From assembly GCA_900318545.1 (NCBI GenBank), contig ONLC01000096.1, positions 1 to 7,749 on the forward strand: a stretch of 7,749 bases of DNA, read 5' to 3'. Every line of letters starts with the position of its first letter. The first letter of the stretch is position 1. The position numbers and the translations under genes were made by a program. Shown here in pieces: positions 6,242 through 7,749 of this stretch. Origin of the DNA: an uncultured Eubacteriales bacterium. GTDB taxonomy: Bacteria > Bacillota > Clostridia > Oscillospirales > Ruminococcaceae. The notes below the pieces were generated by a model. That model did no database searches and was not told where the DNA came from. It worked only from the letters and a program-made list of their open reading frames with translations.

Positions 6242-6277
6242 TATACCGCATATATAATCTACAGATGCTATGCATAA
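6242..6277 (+). pseudogene. Antiporter 3'-end fragment (11 codons plus stop)
   Basis: The plus strand reads YTAYIIYRCYA then TAA, the same residues as the end of the antiporter at 5059-5094. The DNA matches at 32 of 36 bases. The four differences (ACA/ACC, GCG/GCA, ATC/ATA, TGT/TGC) are all at third codon positions and silent. No similarity is seen left of 6242. The fragment leads directly into the terminator shared with folC, without the small membrane protein gene found after the intact copy. Confidence 0.8.
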
Positions 6278-6278
6278 T

Positions 6279-6306
6279 AAAAAGCCGAGGTCAGTCCTCG
6301 GCTTTT
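6279..6306. terminator. Bidirectional terminator between the lipoprotein gene and folC
   Basis: GCCGAGG (6284-6290) and CCTCGGC (6296-6302) form a 7-bp GC-rich stem with the 5-nt loop TCAGT. It has an A-run on the left and TTTT on the right, extended after one A by more T's. It can end lipoprotein transcripts from the left and folC transcripts from the right. The folC TGA stop lies in its loop, so the last FolC residues are encoded by the stem. It is a sister of the terminator at 5332-5367. Confidence 0.9.
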
Positions 6307-7568
6307 ATTTTGTTCAGAGCTTCAATTATCTCCCTGTACATATAAAGGCTTCCTGCTATGACCAGCGGAAGCTTTTTCTCTTCTGCAAGCCTTACCGCAG
6401 TTTTCAGCCCCTCGGGGAGCGGCTCGCAGGCATCTGACGGAATACCGCCAGCATTAAAAACCTCAGCCAGTATCTCAGGGTCAAGCGACCTTGGATTATC
6501 GGGGCGGACAGTAACGATATACTCCGCTATACCACGAAGAATATCGGGATATAGCCTATACTCCTTGTCAGCCATAACGCCCATAAGCATTACGGCTTTT
6601 CCGCCAAGATACCGCTTTATGCTCTCGGCTGTCTCAGTCAGACCCTCTGCGTTGTGTCCGCCGTCATAGATGATGACAGGCTCACGGGAGAGCAGCTCAA
6701 AGCGTCCCCTCCAGACCACCGAGCTTAAACCCTCCCTGAGCTTTTCATCGGGGATCATAAGTCCCTCAGCTCTGAGAAGCTCTATCGCTTCAAGCACAAG
6801 AGCCGCATTCCTCGGCTGATATGTTCCCGACAGGGAAAGCGTAAACTCCTGCCCCTTATAGTCTATCACCGTTTTGCCAAGCTCGCAGGAAAGCACCCGA
6901 AGCGTCTCATAGCTGACTGTTTGCATGGGAGCATTCAGCTTATCTGCCCTCTTTTTTATTACCTCAAAGGCTGACTTATCACAGCCCCCCAGAACTACAG
7001 GTCTGCCCCTTTTGATTATGCCTGCCTTGTGGGCGGCTATCTCGGCAGTGGTATCTCCGAGGAACTGAGTGTGGTCGGTCGATATGCCTGTTATGACAGA
7101 GAGAAGCGGCCTATCTATAACATTAGTTGCGTCAAGCTCTCCGCCCATTCCGCATTCTATAACTGCGATGTCACAGTCCTCATCGGCAAAGTACTGATAA
7201 GCACACATAGCAAGCAGCTCAAACTGGGTAGGCTTGTCAGCCATGCTCTCGGCAAAGGGCTTTACCTTTTCTATAAGAGCACAGAAACGCTCCTCGCTTA
7301 TCGGCTCACCGTTTATAAGGAAGCTCTCCTTTATATCCGTCAGGGCAGGCGACGAATAATAGCCCGTCTTATAGCCCGACAGCATCAGCACCCTTGACAG
7401 CATAGCCGAAACCGAGCCCTTTCCGTTTGTGCCTGCCACATGAATTACCCGAGGCTTTTTCTGCGGCTCTCCGAGCAGCTTTATCAGCCTTGATACACGC
7501 TCCAGCCCGGGGCGGCTGCCTCTTGATGCAGTCAGAGAAAGGTACTCATTCACTTCATTTATATCCAT
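6291..7568 (-). CDS. folC: Folylpolyglutamate synthase / dihydrofolate synthase
   Basis: This cytoplasmic Mur-ligase-family enzyme adds L-glutamate to dihydropteroate or folates using ATP (EC 6.3.2.12 / 6.3.2.17). The protein has 425 residues, normal for FolC. Visible motifs are the ATP P-loop GTNGKGS (46-52), IECGMGGELDATN (137-149), STDHTQFLG (163-171), the carbamylated-lysine region AAHKAGI with K181, and DGGHN (302-306), where many members have DGAHN. The ATG at 7568 is chosen because GGAGGAG stands 8 nt upstream. An in-frame ATG 39 nt further up lies in the loop of a hairpin and has no ribosome binding site. The stop codon lies in the loop of the terminator at 6279-6306. The gene follows a membrane-protein gene on the same strand with about 70 nt between. 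Its last codons are repeated at 5380-5428. Confidence 0.93.
   Translation of the reverse strand: MDINEVNEYLSLTASRGSRPGLERVSRLIKLLGEPQKKPRVIHVAGTNGKGSVSAMLSRVLMLSGYKTGYYSSPALTDIKESFLINGEPISEERFCALIEKVKPFAESMADKPTQFELLAMCAYQYFADEDCDIAVIECGMGGELDATNVIDRPLLSVITGISTDHTQFLGDTTAEIAAHKAGIIKRGRPVVLGGCDKSAFEVIKKRADKLNAPMQTVSYETLRVLSCELGKTVIDYKGQEFTLSLSGTYQPRNAALVLEAIELLRAEGLMIPDEKLREGLSSVVWRGRFELLSREPVIIYDGGHNAEGLTETAESIKRYLGGKAVMLMGVMADKEYRLYPDILRGIAEYIVTVRPDNPRSLDPEILAEVFNAGGIPSDACEPLPEGLKTAVRLAEEKKLPLVIAGSLYMYREIIEALNKIKAED
6318..6366. repeat. Direct repeat copy 2 (folC end), 49 bp
   Basis: These bases lie within intact folC and are identical to 5380-5428. See copy 1 for the coding content. Confidence 0.95.
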
Positions 7569-7595
7569 CTGCACATCTCCTCCGTACACAGACAA

Positions 7596-7623
7596 GACCG
7601 TTCCCATTTCATAAGGAACGGTC
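7596..7623 (-). other. Hairpin between the membrane-protein gene and folC
   Basis: A perfect 9-bp stem, GACCGTTCC / GGAACGGTC (7596-7604 and 7615-7623), has a 10-nt loop. On the minus strand it is followed by TTGTCTGTG, a poor U-run, so it is at best a weak terminator or attenuator, or an mRNA-processing or stability element upstream of folC. The folC ribosome binding site lies just after it. Confidence 0.5.
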
Positions 7624-7637
7624 CGATCTGTTTATTG

Positions 7638-7749
7638 TCATCTCAGCACTCTCTCCAGCTGAGACATAAAATGCTTGTTCCTGCGAAGCGCATAGATGAT
7701 ATAACCCTCAATGGCGCCTACGATAAGATATATGGGTATCCTCAGGAAC
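7638..7749 (-). CDS. C-terminal end of an unidentified membrane protein (start outside window)
   Basis: The minus strand is open from the window edge to a TGA at 7638-7640, giving 36 residues. They read as one hydrophobic segment (IPIYLIVGAIEGYIIYAL) followed by a basic, polar tail (RRNKHFMSQLERVLR), typical of a last transmembrane helix with a cytoplasmic end. The gene lies directly upstream of folC on the same strand and may be cotranscribed with it through the hairpin at 7596-7623. The family cannot be named from so short a piece. Confidence 0.55.
   Translation of the reverse strand, partial: FLRIPIYLIVGAIEGYIIYALRRNKHFMSQLERVLR

Noticed and set aside
5059..6366. Insertion sequence or integrative element explaining the repeats
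   Set aside because: No transposase or integrase, no terminal inverted repeats and no short target duplication; the repeats are pieces of the neighbouring genes.
7569..7607. Upstream ATG extending FolC by 13 residues
   Set aside because: It lies in the loop of the 7596-7623 hairpin without a ribosome binding site, while GGAGGAG precedes the ATG at 7568.

Overview
The window looks like chromosomal DNA of a Gram-positive anaerobe of the class Clostridia, most like Ruminococcus and relatives (Oscillospiraceae). The reasons are strong AGGAGG-type ribosome binding sites, near-perfect sigma-A promoters with 17-bp spacers, moderate GC content, a Clostridia-style diaminopimelate decarboxylase and a secreted beta-helix/fibronectin surface protein. 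The organism assignment is inference. No tRNA, rRNA, CRISPR array, transposase or phage gene was seen.

Layout, left to right. (1) 1-2412, minus strand: the first 804 codons of a secreted right-handed beta-helix protein with a fibronectin III domain and a further Ig-like domain. Its C-terminus lies outside the window, and it appears to start at a TTG codon. (2) 2413-2634: a divergent intergenic region with one sigma-A promoter for each side. (3) 2635-3900, plus: lysA, diaminopimelate decarboxylase. (4) 3915-4105: a consensus promoter followed by a yybP-ykoY (manganese) riboswitch and its terminator. (5) 4138-5332, plus: a CaCA-family cation antiporter and a 71-residue two-helix membrane protein, probably one Mn2+-controlled operon, ending at a strong terminator. 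(6) 5380-6366: a rearranged junction. A 27-codon fragment of the folC 3' end, an orphan lipoprotein gene and an 11-codon fragment of the antiporter 3' end lie between the intact antiporter operon and intact folC. (7) 6291-7568, minus: folC. (8) 7638-7749, minus: the C-terminal tail of a membrane protein upstream of folC.

How the parts work together: the riboswitch should let the antiporter operon be transcribed when Mn2+ is high, so the antiporter is best read as a Mn2+ (or Mn2+/Ca2+) exporter, with the small membrane protein as a possible accessory. lysA has no terminator of its own, so its transcript must enter the riboswitch, whose terminator may also end lysA mRNA.

The most unusual part is 5059-6366. 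The segment 'antiporter 3' end - terminator - folC 3' end' occurs twice in the same order, flanking an AT-rich-promoter lipoprotein gene. The folC repeat is 49 of 49 bases identical. The antiporter repeat is 32 of 36 identical, and all four differences are synonymous. This looks like the scar of a duplication or of homologous integration of DNA from a related strain, with the interior replaced by the lipoprotein gene. No wholly new multi-gene system is evident; this scar and the riboswitch-linked small membrane protein are the best leads.
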